The notes beneath the pieces are model-generated. The model searched no databases. It was not told where the DNA came from and saw nothing but the letters and a program-made list of their open reading frames with translations. Shown piece by piece: positions 26,973 to 38,116 of a stretch of 59,227 nucleotides of DNA; within the stretch, counting starts at the first letter, position 1, and every line of letters begins with the position of its first letter. The position numbers were made by a program, and so were the translations under genes. The DNA lies in NCBI GenBank assembly GCA_903843965.1, contig CAIMRY010000042.1, positions 1 to 59,227 of the forward strand. Direction: 5' to 3'. Source of the stretch: an uncultured delta proteobacterium (GTDB lineage Bacteria; Desulfobacterota; Desulfovibrionia; Desulfovibrionales; Desulfovibrionaceae).

Positions 26973-27443
26973 ATGAAGAAGCGCATCGTCATCACCATCA
27001 CGGTCCTGGCCCTGATTTCCATGTCCGCCCTGGCCATGGCCGCCGGAAAGGGCATTCGCGGCCGCAACGCCGAGAACCTGACCCCGGAGAAGCAGGCCGC
27101 CGTCGAGAAGATCGTGGACAAGCACCACGTGAAGCTCGTCGAGCTGCGCGAACAGATCTGGGCCAAGCAGACCGAGCTGCAGGCCCTGAGCCGCTCCGGC
27201 AAGGCTGAGCGGTCCGACATCCAGTCCCTCATCGCCGACATCTCCAAGCTGCGCAGCGCCATGAATGCTGAGCGCGACACCATGCGCGCCGAGATCGAGA
27301 AGGAAACCGGCATCAAGGCCTTCGGGCGCGGCTACCATGGTGGCGGCATGGGCGGCGGCATGGGCGGCGGCGAAGGCTGCCCCGGCTCTGGCTCCGGCGG
27401 CTACGGCCAGCACGGCGGCGGCATGATGGGCGGCGGCTACTAA
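26973..27443 (+). CDS. zraP: ZraP/Spy-like periplasmic metal or stress protein
   Basis: 156 residues. A signal peptide (MKKRIVITITVLALISMSALAMA) is followed by a helical hairpin region with LTPEKQAAVEKIV and many charged residues (about 35-105), typical of the ZraP/CpxP/Spy group, and a C-terminal tail (about 112-156) of Gly, Met and His with one Cys. ZraP-type proteins bind zinc and act as periplasmic chaperones or as feedback on the sensor kinase. The gene has its own sigma-54 promoter and is followed by a sensor kinase and an activator. Confidence 0.8.
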   Translation: MKKRIVITITVLALISMSALAMAAGKGIRGRNAENLTPEKQAAVEKIVDKHHVKLVELREQIWAKQTELQALSRSGKAERSDIQSLIADISKLRSAMNAERDTMRAEIEKETGIKAFGRGYHGGGMGGGMGGGEGCPGSGSGGYGQHGGGMMGGGY

Positions 27444-27468
27444 CCCCTCATCGTCCTCCCTCGCATCA

Positions 27469-27504
27469 GGCGGTCCGGTTGGCTTCCCCTCCAGCCGGGC
27501 CGCC
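27469..27504 (+). terminator. hairpin after the zraP-like gene
   Basis: GGCGGTCCGGTTGG (27469-27482) pairs with CCAGCCGGGCCGCC (27491-27504) with two G-U pairs; CTTTCC follows. It probably ends or attenuates the zraP transcript before the kinase gene. Confidence 0.6.
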
Positions 27505-27629
27505 CTTTCCGTGAAAGGGCCAGCTTTGTTGACAGCCGCGCTTGAAGCGGCCATGCAGTGCGGACCGGACAGGACCAGACAGGGCGCAGGCCCGCAACCC
27601 CCAAACATCAGTGCAACGGGAACACGACC

Positions 27630-29830
27630 ATGGAACGACGCTCCCCCCACAGAGACAAAGGCCCGGTGCTGGCGGCGGTCATCGCGCTGCTGATCCTGGG
27701 CGCGGGCAGCGTGTTCCTCACCTGGCAGAACATCCGCCGCCAGCGCGAACTGGTGGACCAGCACCTGCTGCTCTCCGCCGGGGCCGTGCTGCACGGGGTC
27801 GAGGCCAACCTGATGCGCGTCATGCACACCCTGGGCCGCTCGCCAGACCTTGCCCAGCGCCTGTTCCCGACCATCAAGGAAATTTTTCAGGAGATCACCG
27901 CCTCGGGCGACATCGTGTTCCTCGGCGTGTTCGGCGAGGACGGAACCCTGCTCGTGTCCTCGGCCAAGCAGGACACTCCGGGGTCCATCGCCCTGCCCGA
28001 GGAGATCCTGGCCGAGCTGGAGGTCAAGGGACACTGGGAAGGCCCCCTGACATATCAGGGCAAGACCGCCATGTTCGCCGCCCTGCGCGCCCGGCCCAGC
28101 CTTTCGCGCCTGTGTTCGGACGTGGTCCAGGGCGTGCCCATCCTGCCGCCGGAGCTGCGCCCCCGCAGATACGGCCTTGACCGCAGCCAGGGACGTGGCC
28201 AGGACCAGGGCCAGGGGCGCGGCCCGCGCGCAGGCCAGGGTCCTGGAATGGGCGCTGGCCAGGGTTCTGGAATGGGCCCCGGCCAGGGTTCTGGCATGGG
28301 GCCTGGCATGGGTTCTGGAATGGGCCCTGGCATGGGCCCCGGCATGGGGCCTGGCGACGACGGACCGCCGCCCGACAGGTTCGGCCCGGCGAACCTGCCC
28401 GAAGTGCCCTCCATGTTCCTGGTGGCGGCCCTGAGCCCGGACCGGCACCTGGCCCAGTTCAACGCCTACCGCCGCGTGGCCCTGCTCCAGACCGGCTACG
28501 TGCTGGGCGCAGCCGCCGTGCTCTGGATCCTCGCCCTGGCCTACTTGAGCCGCCGCAACCAGGCGCTGAAGGCCGAACGGCTGGAGCGCTTCCACTCCAA
28601 GCTGCTGGACAACATGCCCGACGGCCTGCTGACCCTGGGCCCCGGCGACGTGATCCTCGCGGCCAACGGCTCCGCCGCGCGCCTGCTGCTGGGCGAGAAG
28701 AACGGCGAAGCCGACGCCAAGCCCGGCGCCGGAGCCGAGCTCACCGGGCGCAGCTTCCTGGACTTCCCTTTTGCCGAGCAGGCCGCCACGGACGGCTCGC
28801 GCCCGGACGAATGGCGGCAGTACGCCCACGACGGACGCATCCTGGAGGTGCTCTGCCTGCCCCTGCAGACCGAGGACGGCGAGGACGAGCACCCGCTCAA
28901 GACCGAGGAGAAGCTGGTGCTCCTGCGCGACCGCACGCGCATGAAGAGCCTGGAGGACGACCTGGCCGAGGCCAAGCGTCTGGCGGCCATCGGCTCGCTG
29001 GCTGCGGGCGTGGCCCACGAGATCAGAAACCCGCTGTCCTCCCTGCGCGGCTTCGCCCAGCTCTTCGCCACCAAGCTGAAAGGCCAGGAGCCCCTGAGCT
29101 CCTATGCCTGCACCATGGTCCAGGAGGCCGACCGCCTGAACCGCGTGGTCACGGACCTCTTGTACCTGGCCCGCCCGCGCGAGCTGACCCCGGGCCCGGT
29201 GGATCTGAACCAGGTGGCCCAGAGCCTGCACGGCCTGCTGCGCTTCGACCTGGAGGCCAAGGGCGTGACGCCCGTCCTCGACCTGGCCGAGACGCACCTC
29301 TGCGCCGACGAGGACGCCCTGCGCCAGGCCCTGTTGAATCTCGTGGTCAACGCGCTGGACGCCCTGCCCGAGGAGGGCGGCCAGATCACCCTGTCCTCCC
29401 GCGCCGCCACCACCCTCGATGGCAACGGTGGCGGCGGCGGCGACGGGCCCGGGGTCTGGGTCAGCGTGGCCGACACCGGCCAGGGCATGGACGAGACCGT
29501 GCGCAGCCAGGCCTTCGAGCCCTTCTTCACGGCCAAGCGCCAGGGCACGGGCCTGGGTCTGGCCATTGTCCAGGGCATCATGCGCGCCCACAAGGGCCGC
29601 GCGCTCATCGACTCCGCACCGGGCGAGGGCACCACGGTGCGCCTGTTTTTCCCGGACTGCCCGGAAAGCGGCCTTGCCTCTGACAACATCGCTGGCAACA
29701 ATGCTGGCGACAATGCTGGCGACGACGCTGGCGACGACGCTGTCGCCGAAGCTGGAGACGACGCCAACGACACGACCATGCCCACAGCACGCAACGAGAC
29801 AATCCCCCCTGACGACGGAGGTGGCGCAGC

Positions 29831-29834
<4 letters not shown>
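27630..29834 (+). CDS. ZraS-like membrane sensor histidine kinase with Gly/Met-rich insert
   Basis: 734 residues from the ATG at 27630. A first membrane helix (about 12-31) and a second (about 286-305) enclose a periplasmic sensor domain. This domain holds a Gly/Met/Gln/Arg-rich tract (about 185-245) made of 12-bp DNA repeats. A PAS-like domain (about 320-435) is followed by the HisKA domain with H463 in VAHEIRNP, the N box (NLVVNALDAL), DTGQGMD and GTGLGLAIV. The last about 40 residues are a repetitive Asn/Asp/Ala/Gly tail from another 12-bp array. The stop overlaps the regulator start. The input is probably periplasmic metal or envelope stress, inferred from the zraP neighbour. Confidence 0.85.
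28239..28358 (+). repeat. 12-bp tandem array coding a Gly/Met-rich tract
   Basis: Ten 12-bp units related to GGCATGGGCCCT or GGTTCTGGAATG follow each other in frame inside the sensor domain of the kinase, giving alternating GMGP, GSGM and GAGQ tetrapeptides. Confidence 0.85.
29685..29744 (+). repeat. 12-bp tandem array at the kinase C-terminus
   Basis: Five units of GACAATGCTGGC type (29685, 29697, 29709, 29721, 29733) code for N/D-(N/I/D)-A-G repeats beyond the ATPase domain. Confidence 0.85.
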
Positions 29835-31252
<1,418 letters not shown>

Positions 31253-31354
31253 CGCCACCCCCGGCCCGGAACCGCACAGCAAAACCCGCGCAAGGGTAAC
31301 CGCCCGCCGCTCTGCCACAACCAAGCTCAACGCCTGACACAAACGGAGACAATC

Positions 31355-31735
31355 ATGCTCAAGATCGCCATTCCCACCCGCAACGGCGCAGTGGACGAGC
31401 ACTTCGGCCACTGCGAGTCCTTCACCATCTACAGCCTGGACGCAAACAAGGCCGTGGCCCAAAGCGAAAGCTTCACCCCGCCCCCGGCCTGCGGCTGCAA
31501 GTCGAACCTCATCCCCACCCTGGTCGACATGGGCGTGAGCCTGCTCATCGCCGGGAACATGGGCGAGGGCGCTGTGGCGCGCCTGGGCCAGGCAGGCATC
31601 AAGGTCATCCGCGGCGCCTCCGGCCCCGTGGACGCGGCCCTCTCGGCCTGGGTGGACGGAAAACTCGCGGACAAGCAGATTTTGTGCATGGAGCACGGAG
31701 CAGGCCACGAATGCCACCACGGCGAAGGACACTAA
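31355..31735 (+). CDS. NifX/NifB-type dinitrogenase iron-molybdenum cofactor family protein
   Basis: 126 residues starting MLKIAIPTRNGAVDEHFGHCESF, the typical beginning of this family of small metal-cluster carrier proteins. A CGC motif lies near residue 48 and the C-terminus is His/Cys/Glu-rich (HGAGHECHHGEGH), which suggests metal binding. Such genes are frequent in sulfate reducers outside nitrogen-fixation loci and their role there is unclear. It follows the two-component genes by about 100 bp. Confidence 0.85.
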   Translation: MLKIAIPTRNGAVDEHFGHCESFTIYSLDANKAVAQSESFTPPPACGCKSNLIPTLVDMGVSLLIAGNMGEGAVARLGQAGIKVIRGASGPVDAALSAWVDGKLADKQILCMEHGAGHECHHGEGH

Positions 31736-31764
31736 AGACGGGATCGGGATCGGAAGCTTGCCTC

Positions 31765-32065
31765 CGTCGGCCAAAGGGCCTGAGGCCCTCTGGACTCCCC
31801 ATTGGGCCTGGGCCGGGGCGGCGGAGGCAAAAGCCCCGGTTGGCCCCCCTTCGAAGGTTTCAAGGGTGTTGTGCGGTCAGGTTTCAGGCCGCGTCACGGC
31901 CTCTTCAGCCTCCCTGCTGCGTTGCCAAAATTTCCCAAAACGTCTCCCGTGATCTCCCCAAAGCCGAGCGGACTGTTTCAGGTCTTTCCTAAAACAGCCC
32001 GCTCGGCGTACTGGGGGGTCCGGGGGCCTCAGGCCCCCGGCTCCATCGGAGAAACCGGGGGCGGA
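31765..32065. repeat. inverted pair of palindromic intergenic repeats
   Basis: The 366-bp gap 31736-32101 contains no gene. On its left side is the palindrome AGGGCCTGAGGCCCT followed by CTGGACTCCCC; on its right is CCGGGGGCCTCAGGCCCCCGG preceded by GGGGGGTC. The right copy is the reverse complement of the left one with a few changes, so the two form an inverted pair about 230 bp apart. This is the layout of REP/BIME-like elements. Confidence 0.6.
31963..32007 (-). terminator. long hairpin, possible terminator of the chemoreceptor gene
   Basis: GCCGAGCGGACTGTTT (31963-31978) pairs with AAACAGCCCGCTCGGC (31992-32007) with one mismatch. On the minus strand it is followed by TTTGGGG, a weak T run, 95 bp after the chemoreceptor stop. 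Confidence 0.5.
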
Positions 32066-32101
32066 GCCCCTGGCACTATTGGCCGCGCTGGCCGCTGGCC
32101 G

Positions 32102-33880
32102 CTACCCGCCGCTCTTCATCTTCTCGATGAGCGCGCGCAGGGACTGGGTCTGACGGGCCAGCTCACCGATGGCCTGGGCCGACTGGTTCATGGCGCTGGC
32201 CGTTTCGCTGGCGATGTGGCTGACGTCCTCAATGCTGCGGTTGATCTCCTCGCTGGCGGCGGACTGCTCCTCGCTGGCGGTGGCGATGCTGCGCACCTGG
32301 TCTGTGGAGACCTCGACCAGGCGGACGATCTCCTGCAGGGCCTCGCCGCTCTTGCTGGCCAGACCCGTGGCCTGCTCAATGCTGACCACCGCATGTTCAA
32401 CGTTCTCCAGATTTTTCTTGGCGCCGTGCTGGATGCCGCTGATGGCGTCGCCCACCTCCTTGGTGGCGGTCATGGTCTTTTCGGCCAGCTTGCGCACCTC
32501 GTCGGCCACCACGGCGAAGCCGCGTCCGGCGTCGCCCGCCCGCGCAGCCTCGATGGCGGCATTGAGCGCCAGCAGGTTGGTCTGGTCGGCGATGTCGGAG
32601 ATGACGTTCATGATTTGGCCTATGCCCTCGGCCTGCCTGCCCAGCTCGCCCATGTCCTCGCGCATGGTCACGGACACGGCCTGGACGGAATTGATGCCGG
32701 CCACCACCTGACCCACGATCTTCGAGCCCTCCAGGGCCTTGGCTCTGGCCTCGCCAGAGGAATCCGCCGCCTGGGAGGCGTTCTTGGCCACCTCAAGCAC
32801 TGTGGCGTTCATCTCCTCCATGGCCGTGGCGGTTTCGGCGATGCGCTGGGACTCCACCTCGGTGCCCCGGCTGGACTGCTCCACCTGGGCCGAGAGCTCC
32901 TCCGAGGCCGAGCTGATGACCTCCACGACCTTTTCCAGCTGGCTGGCGGCGGCGATCATGCCCTCGGCCTTGGCGCGTTCTGCCTGGGCCTTGGCCGCGT
33001 TGGCCTCGTCCGTGGCGATGCCTGCGCGGCGGGCCTGTTCGGCGGCCTCGGCGGACTTGGCGTCGGCCTCGGCGATCTTGGCCTTCAGGCTTTCCACCAT
33101 GTTCCGCAGGCACTCGGCCAGGATGCCGATTTCGTCCTTCTGCTGCACGCCGAGCTTTTCATCCAGCCTGCCGTCGCGCACGGCCTCGGCAAAGGCCACC
33201 GTGCCCGCCAGTGGCGTGGTGATGCCTCGGGTCAGCAGCCAGCCCAGAGCCACGGCGAGAAAGACTCCGAATATTCCCAAATACATGGTCAATCTCTTAC
33301 TGGAATTGCCTAGCTGGGTAGCATTATCAACCCCAACATTGGCGATATCAACGTTGAATTTGACGAGCTTGAGCAGCGCTTCCTCGGCCTTGCCAAAGGT
33401 CTCGCCGTTTGTCGTGATGGCTTGGTAGGCCATGGTCTTGTACAGGGCGTCCGATGGCGCGGCCCAGTACTGCTTGGCCATCTCCGTGTAACGCTCGTGG
33501 CTCTTCCACCAGGCGCCCCAGGCCGCTTCAAACTGCTTGGACAGCTCGGCCTCTTCCTTATCCTTCGGCTGAGCCGCATAGGCCTTCCAGGCCTCGTCCG
33601 CGCGCTGCTTGGCCTTGTCAAACCGCTCGTATTGGTCGTTGACATCCTTCTTGCTCGACGTGGTGCCCAACAGCGCGTTCTCCGCGCTGTCCACCTCAGT
33701 CTGCGCCTGGTAGATTTGGTACAGGCTGATGACCGTGGGCAAGTCGTCCTTCCCGGTCTGCGCGACGGCGGCACTCAGCGAACTCGAAGCCCAATAGCCA
33801 ACACCGCCGACGATGGCCAGGATAAGCGCGACAAGAAGGAACCCGCCAATCAGCTTGACGCCCAACTGGATGTTTTTCAT
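32102..33880 (-). CDS. methyl-accepting chemotaxis protein
   Basis: 592 residues from the ATG at 33880, preceded by AGGAG. The first membrane helix is at about 10-30, followed by a helical-bundle periplasmic domain and a second helix near 200. A HAMP region and the highly conserved signalling tip ([19 protein letters not shown]) follow. The ligand cannot be deduced. The C-terminus ends without the pentapeptide that tethers CheR/CheB in enterobacteria. The protein signals to CheA at the receptor array. Confidence 0.93.
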   Translation of the reverse strand: MKNIQLGVKLIGGFLLVALILAIVGGVGYWASSSLSAAVAQTGKDDLPTVISLYQIYQAQTEVDSAENALLGTTSSKKDVNDQYERFDKAKQRADEAWKAYAAQPKDKEEAELSKQFEAAWGAWWKSHERYTEMAKQYWAAPSDALYKTMAYQAITTNGETFGKAEEALLKLVKFNVDIANVGVDNATQLGNSSKRLTMYLGIFGVFLAVALGWLLTRGITTPLAGTVAFAEAVRDGRLDEKLGVQQKDEIGILAECLRNMVESLKAKIAEADAKSAEAAEQARRAGIATDEANAAKAQAERAKAEGMIAAASQLEKVVEVISSASEELSAQVEQSSRGTEVESQRIAETATAMEEMNATVLEVAKNASQAADSSGEARAKALEGSKIVGQVVAGINSVQAVSVTMREDMGELGRQAEGIGQIMNVISDIADQTNLLALNAAIEAARAGDAGRGFAVVADEVRKLAEKTMTATKEVGDAISGIQHGAKKNLENVEHAVVSIEQATGLASKSGEALQEIVRLVEVSTDQVRSIATASEEQSAASEEINRSIEDVSHIASETASAMNQSAQAIGELARQTQSLRALIEKMKSGG

Positions 33881-33933
33881 AGTATATCTCCTGGGGATGG
33901 AACATGCTTGCCTATGCAACAATTACTATAGGT

Positions 33934-33952
33934 ATGGCGGCAAAATAATCCG
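33934..33952. promoter_or_regulatory. dyad in the chemoreceptor-nifU spacer
   Basis: GGCGG-N9-CCGCC lies about 55 bp upstream of the minus-strand chemoreceptor start. The 318-bp spacer 33881-34198 holds no gene; this dyad and the promoter at 34141 are the only elements I can point to. Confidence 0.3.
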
Positions 33953-34140
33953 CCAAGGAGTTTGCTTCGCACCCTCAGAGTATTGATCTTCATGTAGGTC
34001 CCCTTGCGTGTGAATACTACTGCATTTGAGACTCTAGCCCATTTTTTCAGGTATTGTAAAGACTCGATTAACAAACTGTGCAGCTATTGGTCGCCAGGGC
34101 CCGATGCCACAGCGCTCCCGCCGCCAGCCCGCCCCTTTCG

Positions 34141-34169
34141 TTGACAGCGTAGTGCAAAGCCCGTACTTC
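34141..34169 (+). promoter_or_regulatory. candidate promoter of the NifU-like gene
   Basis: A perfect TTGACA (34141-34146) is followed after 17 bp by TACTTC (34164-34169), a weak -10. The start codon is at 34199 after AAGGGGGAG. Confidence 0.45.
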
Positions 34170-34198
34170 TGCGCGCATCAATCAAGGGGGAGACGCCC

Positions 34199-34420
34199 AT
34201 GCGCGAGAAGGTCGAAGCCGCCCTGGCCAAGGTGCGGCCCATGCTCCAGGCCGACGGCGGCGATGTCGAGCTGGTGGAGATCACCGACAGGGGCATCGTG
34301 AAGGTGCGGCTGACAGGCCGCGGCAAGACCTGCCCCATGGCCCAACAGACCCTGACGAACAGCGTGGAGCGCATCGTCCTGCGTGAGGTGCGCGGCATCA
34401 AGGCCGTCGAAGCCGTTTAA
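34199..34420 (+). CDS. NifU C-terminal-domain protein lacking one cluster cysteine
   Basis: 73 residues covering a single NifU C-terminal (Nfu) domain: VRPMLQADGGDVELVEI is typical. Nfu domains carry C-x-x-C to hold a 4Fe-4S cluster between two subunits. Here the segment is GRGKTCPMA, so the first Cys position is Gly and only one Cys remains (about residue 48). It may be unable to carry the usual cluster, or may have another role. An AAGGGGGAG site precedes the ATG. It lies 93 bp before gltX. Confidence 0.85.
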   Translation: MREKVEAALAKVRPMLQADGGDVELVEITDRGIVKVRLTGRGKTCPMAQQTLTNSVERIVLREVRGIKAVEAV

Positions 34421-34513
34421 GCCCTTAAGCCCTGGAAGAAACTGAGCCGCGCACCATCCCCGCAGAGCCCTACCCTGACTCCCCCAGCCAAAATCCACCA
34501 GGAGACACTGTCC

Positions 34514-35941
34514 ATGACCATCGTCACCCGCTTCGCGCCCAGCCCCACGGGCTACCTGCATATCGGCGGCGCGCGCACCGCGCTGTTCAGCTGGCTTTTG
34601 GCCAAGAGCCAGGGCGGAACCTTCCGCCTGCGCGTGGAGGACACCGACCGCGAGCGCAGCACCAAGGAAGCCACCGACGCCATCATCGAGGCCATGGCCT
34701 GGCTCGACCTAGCCGCAGAGGGCAGCGCCGTGTTCCAGAGCGAGCGCTTCGACCTTTACAACAGCTTCATCGACCAGCTGCTGGCAACGGGCCGCGCCTA
34801 CTGGTGCCGGTGCACCCCGGACGAGGTGGAGGCCATGCGCGAGAAGGCCCGGGCCGAGGGCAGAAAGCCCAAGTACGATGGACGCTGCCGCGAGCTGGGC
34901 CTGGAGCCCGGTGCGGGCCGCCCTGATGGTCGGCCTGATGGGTGGGTCGTCCGGTTCAAGGGACCCCAGGACGGGGTCACGGCCTTTGACGACATGGTCA
35001 AAGGCCCCACCGCAGTGCAGAACGCCGAGCTGGACGACATGATCCTGCGCCGCAGCGACGGCGCGCCCACTTACAACCTGGCCGTGGTGGTGGACGACCA
35101 CGCCATGGGCGTGACCCACGTTCTGCGCGGCGACGACCACGTGGCCAACACCCCGCGCCAGATCCTGCTGTACCAGGCCCTGGGCTGGGACGTGCCGCGC
35201 TTCGGCCACGTGCCCATGATCCTGGGCCCGGACAAGGCCAAGCTGTCCAAGCGCCACGGCGCGCTCTCGGTGATGGAGTACAAAAAGCTGGGCTACCTGC
35301 CCGAGGCCCTGGTCAACTACCTGGTGCGGCTGGGCTGGAGCCACGGCGACCAGGAGATCTTCAGCCGCGAGGAGCTCATCCGCCTGTTCAGCACGGACAA
35401 CCTGGGCAACTCGCCCTCGGTCTTTGACCTGAAGAAGCTGGAGTGGCTCAACGCCCACTACATCAAGGAATCCACGCCCCAGCGCCTGGCCGCGCTGTTG
35501 CCGGAGTTCCTCGGGGAGGCCGGTTCTCTTGACGGGCTCAACCTCGACCCGGCCTACCTGGCGGGCATCATGCCCCTGCTCCAACCCCGCGCCAAAACCC
35601 TCGTCGAGATGGCCGACATGGCCCGCTTCTTCCTCCTGCCCACGGCGGCCCTGGTGTACGATGACAAGGCCGTGGCCGACCAGCTGAAACCCGAGGCGCG
35701 CGCGCTCTTGGCCGAGCTGCTGCCGATCTACGAGAGCGCGACCGACTACGGCGACCACACGGCCCTGGAGGCAGCCACCCAGGCCTTCCTGGACGAGCGC
35801 GGGCTGAAGTTCAAGGCCGTGGCCCAGCCCCTGCGCGTGGCCCTGACCGGCAAGACCGCCAGCCCCGGCCTGTTCGAGACCATGGGCGTGCTGGGCAAGA
35901 ACGAGAGCTTGGCGCGCATCAAGCGGGCGCTGGCGCTTTAG
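34514..35941 (+). CDS. gltX: glutamyl-tRNA synthetase
   Basis: 475 residues, the normal length. The class I signature is RFAPSPTGYLHIGG and the KMSKS-like loop is KLSKRHG. A Cys-rich insertion (CRCTPDEVEAM with a later Cys) fits the zinc-binding part found in many GluRS. A 12-bp duplication (34916-34939) codes for GRPDGRPDG. The product Glu-tRNA is used for translation and as the start of tetrapyrrole synthesis, to which hemL at 39501 belongs. Confidence 0.96.
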   Translation: MTIVTRFAPSPTGYLHIGGARTALFSWLLAKSQGGTFRLRVEDTDRERSTKEATDAIIEAMAWLDLAAEGSAVFQSERFDLYNSFIDQLLATGRAYWCRCTPDEVEAMREKARAEGRKPKYDGRCRELGLEPGAGRPDGRPDGWVVRFKGPQDGVTAFDDMVKGPTAVQNAELDDMILRRSDGAPTYNLAVVVDDHAMGVTHVLRGDDHVANTPRQILLYQALGWDVPRFGHVPMILGPDKAKLSKRHGALSVMEYKKLGYLPEALVNYLVRLGWSHGDQEIFSREELIRLFSTDNLGNSPSVFDLKKLEWLNAHYIKESTPQRLAALLPEFLGEAGSLDGLNLDPAYLAGIMPLLQPRAKTLVEMADMARFFLLPTAALVYDDKAVADQLKPEARALLAELLPIYESATDYGDHTALEAATQAFLDERGLKFKAVAQPLRVALTGKTASPGLFETMGVLGKNESLARIKRALAL

Positions 35942-35959
35942 CCGGAAACCGGGAGTCCC

Positions 35960-36994
35960 ATGCAGCCCTGTTTCGCCAGCGACAACTACGCGGGCGTGCA
36001 TCCGCGCGTCCTGGCCGCCCTTGCTGCAGCCAACGACGGCCCGGCCCCGGCCTACGGGGCCGACGAGCTGACCGGGGCCGCCCGCCAGCGCTTCAAGGAC
36101 ATCCTGGGCTCCGAGGCCGAGGTCTTCTTCGTGTTCCTGGGCACCGCAGCCAACGTGCTGGCGCTTTCGGCCATGACCAGGCCGCACCACGCCGTGCTCG
36201 CCGCCGCCACCGCGCACATCAACGTGGACGAGTGCGGCGCGCCGGAGCGCCACCTGGGCTGCAAGCTGATGTGCGTGGACACGCCGGACGGCAAGCTCAC
36301 GCCGGAGCTGCTGCAGCCCTTTTTGCTGCACCTGGGCAACGAGCACCACAACCAGCCGCGCGTGGTCTCCATCACCCAGGCCACGGAGCTCGGCACGGTC
36401 TACACCCCGGACGAGATCCGCTCCCTGGCCGGGTTCGCCCACGACCACGGCCTGCTGCTGCACATGGACGGCGCGCGCCTGGGCAACGCCGCAGCGGCCC
36501 TGGGCTGCGGCCTGCGCGAGCTGACCAGCGGCGCGGGCGTGGATGCGCTGTCCTTTGGCGGCACCAAGAACGGGCTCATGTTCGGCGAGGCGGTGGTCTT
36601 CTTCCGGCCCGAGCTGGCGCAGGACTTCGCCTTCATCCGCAAGCAGGGCATGCAGCTGTGCTCCAAGATGCGCTTCATCGCCGCGCAGTTCCTGGCCCTG
36701 CTGGAGCATGACCTCTGGCGCGCCAACGCCAGCCAGGCCAACGCCATGGCCCGGCTGCTGGCCGAACGCGTGGCGGGCGTCCCCGGCGTTCAGATCACCC
36801 AGGCGGTGCAGACCAACGCCGTGTTCGCCAGCCTCGCGCCAGGCGTCATCGCGCGCCTGCAACGACGCTTCGCCTTCTACGTCTGGAACCACGAGCAAAA
36901 CGTCGTCCGCTGGATGACCTCCTTCGCCACCACCGGGGCCGAGGTCGAGGCCTTTGCTGCGGCGGTGCGCCAGGAGGCGCTGGCTGACAAATAA
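35960..36994 (+). CDS. ltaE: low-specificity L-threonine aldolase
   Basis: 344 residues, a PLP fold type I enzyme. The PLP lysine is K203 in SFGGTKNG; HMDGARLGNA gives the Asp that contacts the pyridine nitrogen, and ATAHINVDECGAPE is the usual substrate-side region. It cleaves threonine or allo-threonine to glycine and acetaldehyde. It begins 18 bp after gltX and is probably in the same transcript. Confidence 0.9.
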   Translation: MQPCFASDNYAGVHPRVLAALAAANDGPAPAYGADELTGAARQRFKDILGSEAEVFFVFLGTAANVLALSAMTRPHHAVLAAATAHINVDECGAPERHLGCKLMCVDTPDGKLTPELLQPFLLHLGNEHHNQPRVVSITQATELGTVYTPDEIRSLAGFAHDHGLLLHMDGARLGNAAAALGCGLRELTSGAGVDALSFGGTKNGLMFGEAVVFFRPELAQDFAFIRKQGMQLCSKMRFIAAQFLALLEHDLWRANASQANAMARLLAERVAGVPGVQITQAVQTNAVFASLAPGVIARLQRRFAFYVWNHEQNVVRWMTSFATTGAEVEAFAAAVRQEALADK

Positions 36995-37111
36995 GCCGGG
37001 CCAGGCCGGGCTGACCGGGCCGGACTGACCGCCAATCAAGCCGGGCCGGGCTTGCGATTTCGGGCCTCCTGGGCGTAGAGGGGATGCAAGACCCCCACGC
37101 AACGAGGCGCC

Positions 37112-38116
37112 ATGGCACTGCCCGTCCCTGATCCAGACACCTGCACCACCGCCGACACGCGCGGAGAGCACGACGCACCCGGCTCCGCCCCGCGCTTCGT
37201 GGAACTGGGCGAGGTGGTGCAGGATGCCAGCACCGGGCTTATCTGGACGCGCTCGGCCAACCCGCTAGGCGCGGCGCTGACCTGGCCCGAGGCCCTGGCC
37301 GCCGTGGCCGGGTTCAACCGGGACGGCTTCCTGGGCGCGCGAGACTGGCGGCTGCCCAACCGCCGCGAGCTGTGCTCGCTCATCTGCCACGCCGAAAAGC
37401 TGCCCGCCCTGCCCCGTGGCCACCCCTTTTGCGACGTGTTCCTGGGCTGGGTCTGGAGCTCCACCACCAAGGCCGGGCAGACGGCCTACGCCTGGAATGT
37501 CCACCTTGAGGGCGGACGGCTGTTCTACAGCCGCAAGGACGAGTTCCGCCTGCTCTGGCCCGTGCGCGGGCACAGCGCGGTGCTGGCGCAAACCGGGCAG
37601 CGCGGCTGCTACGACGCCACGGGCGGGGCCATCCCCTGCCCCGGCAGCGGCCAGGACGCCGACCTCCAGAGCGGCCAGCCCTGGCCCGAGCCGCGCTTCG
37701 AGCGCAGCAACCTGGGCGTCCTGGACCGCCTCACGGACCTGTGCTGGCTGGAGCCTGGGCGTCTGTCCAGCCACACCGCCACCTGGGCCGAGGCCTGGGA
37801 CTTCGCCGCCTCCTTCGAGACCGGATCAGGCGCCGGATCAGGTGCCGGATCAGGCCCGCCCTGGCGGCTGCCAAACATCAACGAGCTGGAGTCCCTGGTG
37901 GACGCGGACCGCGCCAACCCGGCCCTGCCCCTGGAGCTTTCCGCCGCGCTGGCCCTGCCCGTGGCCCTCTCGGCAGAGGGCTTGTGGTCCGCCACCACCA
38001 GCGGCTTCGACCCGGACTGGGCCTTTGTGCTCTATGTGCAGAAGGGCGCGCTGGGCGTGGGCTTCAAGCCGGGCGCAAAGTTCCATGTCTGGCCGGTGCG
38101 CAGGCTGGAGCCGTAG
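37112..38116 (+). CDS. DUF1566 (Lcl-type) domain protein with two repeats
   Basis: 334 residues. Two DUF1566-type repeats are visible: the first around DASTGLIWTR...DWRLPNRRELCSLI (about 30-150) and the second around DLCWLE...WRLPNINELESLVD (about 205-330). Each ends with an Arg-Leu-Pro-Asn motif and a W-S-(S/A)-T-T motif. No signal peptide is seen. DUF1566 domains occur in surface or phage-related proteins; function here is unknown. A 12-bp unit repeated three times (37823-37858) separates the halves. Confidence 0.75.
   Translation: MALPVPDPDTCTTADTRGEHDAPGSAPRFVELGEVVQDASTGLIWTRSANPLGAALTWPEALAAVAGFNRDGFLGARDWRLPNRRELCSLICHAEKLPALPRGHPFCDVFLGWVWSSTTKAGQTAYAWNVHLEGGRLFYSRKDEFRLLWPVRGHSAVLAQTGQRGCYDATGGAIPCPGSGQDADLQSGQPWPEPRFERSNLGVLDRLTDLCWLEPGRLSSHTATWAEAWDFAASFETGSGAGSGAGSGPPWRLPNINELESLVDADRANPALPLELSAALALPVALSAEGLWSATTSGFDPDWAFVLYVQKGALGVGFKPGAKFHVWPVRRLEP

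Noticed and set aside
31802-33313. 503-codon plus-strand frame opposite the chemoreceptor gene
   Set aside because: The chemoreceptor signalling motifs on the other strand are unmistakable; this frame reads their reverse and has low-complexity composition.
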